From: Haladaptatiplasma sp964454575
GTDB lineage: Archaea > Thermoplasmatota > Thermoplasmata > Halarchaeoplasmatales > Halarchaeoplasmataceae
DNA length: 5,524 nt
Reading direction: 5' to 3'
Assembly (NCBI GenBank): GCA_964454575.1
Contig: CAYVTG010000098.1
Coordinates: forward strand, 1-5,524
Shown here: positions 5,505 through 5,524 of the stretch, in pieces
Position numbering within the stretch: position 1 is the stretch's first letter
Layout: every line of letters starts with the position of its first letter
Notes under the pieces: generated by a model
Database searches by the model: none
What the model saw: only the letters and a program-made list of their open reading frames with translations
Told to the model about the DNA's origin: nothing
Position numbers and translations under genes: made by a program

Positions 5505-5524
5505 TTTCCTCGTTTTGATTCGGT

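Overview
The window reads as an accessory-to-housekeeping stretch of an archaeal chromosome. Three things point to Archaea. AT-rich TATA-like boxes lie about 22-32 bases upstream of all five genes whose 5' end is visible and that head a transcript, which leaves almost no leader. Shine-Dalgarno sites appear only in front of genes inside an operon. Two gene families are typical of archaea: an ATPase_2/DUF234-type ATPase and an Ogg2-type 8-oxoguanine glycosylase. A euryarchaeon, possibly of the Thermoplasmata/methanogen kind, would fit, but this is a guess.

Left part (1-1186): the 5' portion of an archaeal P-loop ATPase gene lies on the minus strand and runs off the left edge. Upstream of its TATA box are three tandem 15-bp repeats. 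They are followed by a decayed plus-strand fragment of an SfsA-like gene and then by the promoter of the next gene.

Middle (1187-3375): a six-helix SatP/GPR1/FUN34/YaaH-type acetate transporter (+) converges on an RDD-family membrane protein (-). The RDD gene and a VOC-nitroreductase fusion gene (+) are divergent, with a promoter for each in the 101 bases between them.

Right part (3368-5477): a compact minus-strand operon, in transcription order GNAT acetyltransferase, AhpD/CMD-family CxxC protein, free methionine-(R)-sulfoxide reductase-like GAF protein, and Ogg2 8-oxoguanine DNA glycosylase/lyase. Junctions are tight (8-base overlap, 2-base gap, 20-base overlap), so translational coupling is likely. 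The last gene overlaps the convergent nitroreductase by 8 bases. Three of the four operon products belong to families that handle oxidised small molecules, protein thiols or DNA, and the facing gene is a flavin oxidoreductase. The region therefore looks like a small oxidative-damage cluster; that is inference from gene content.
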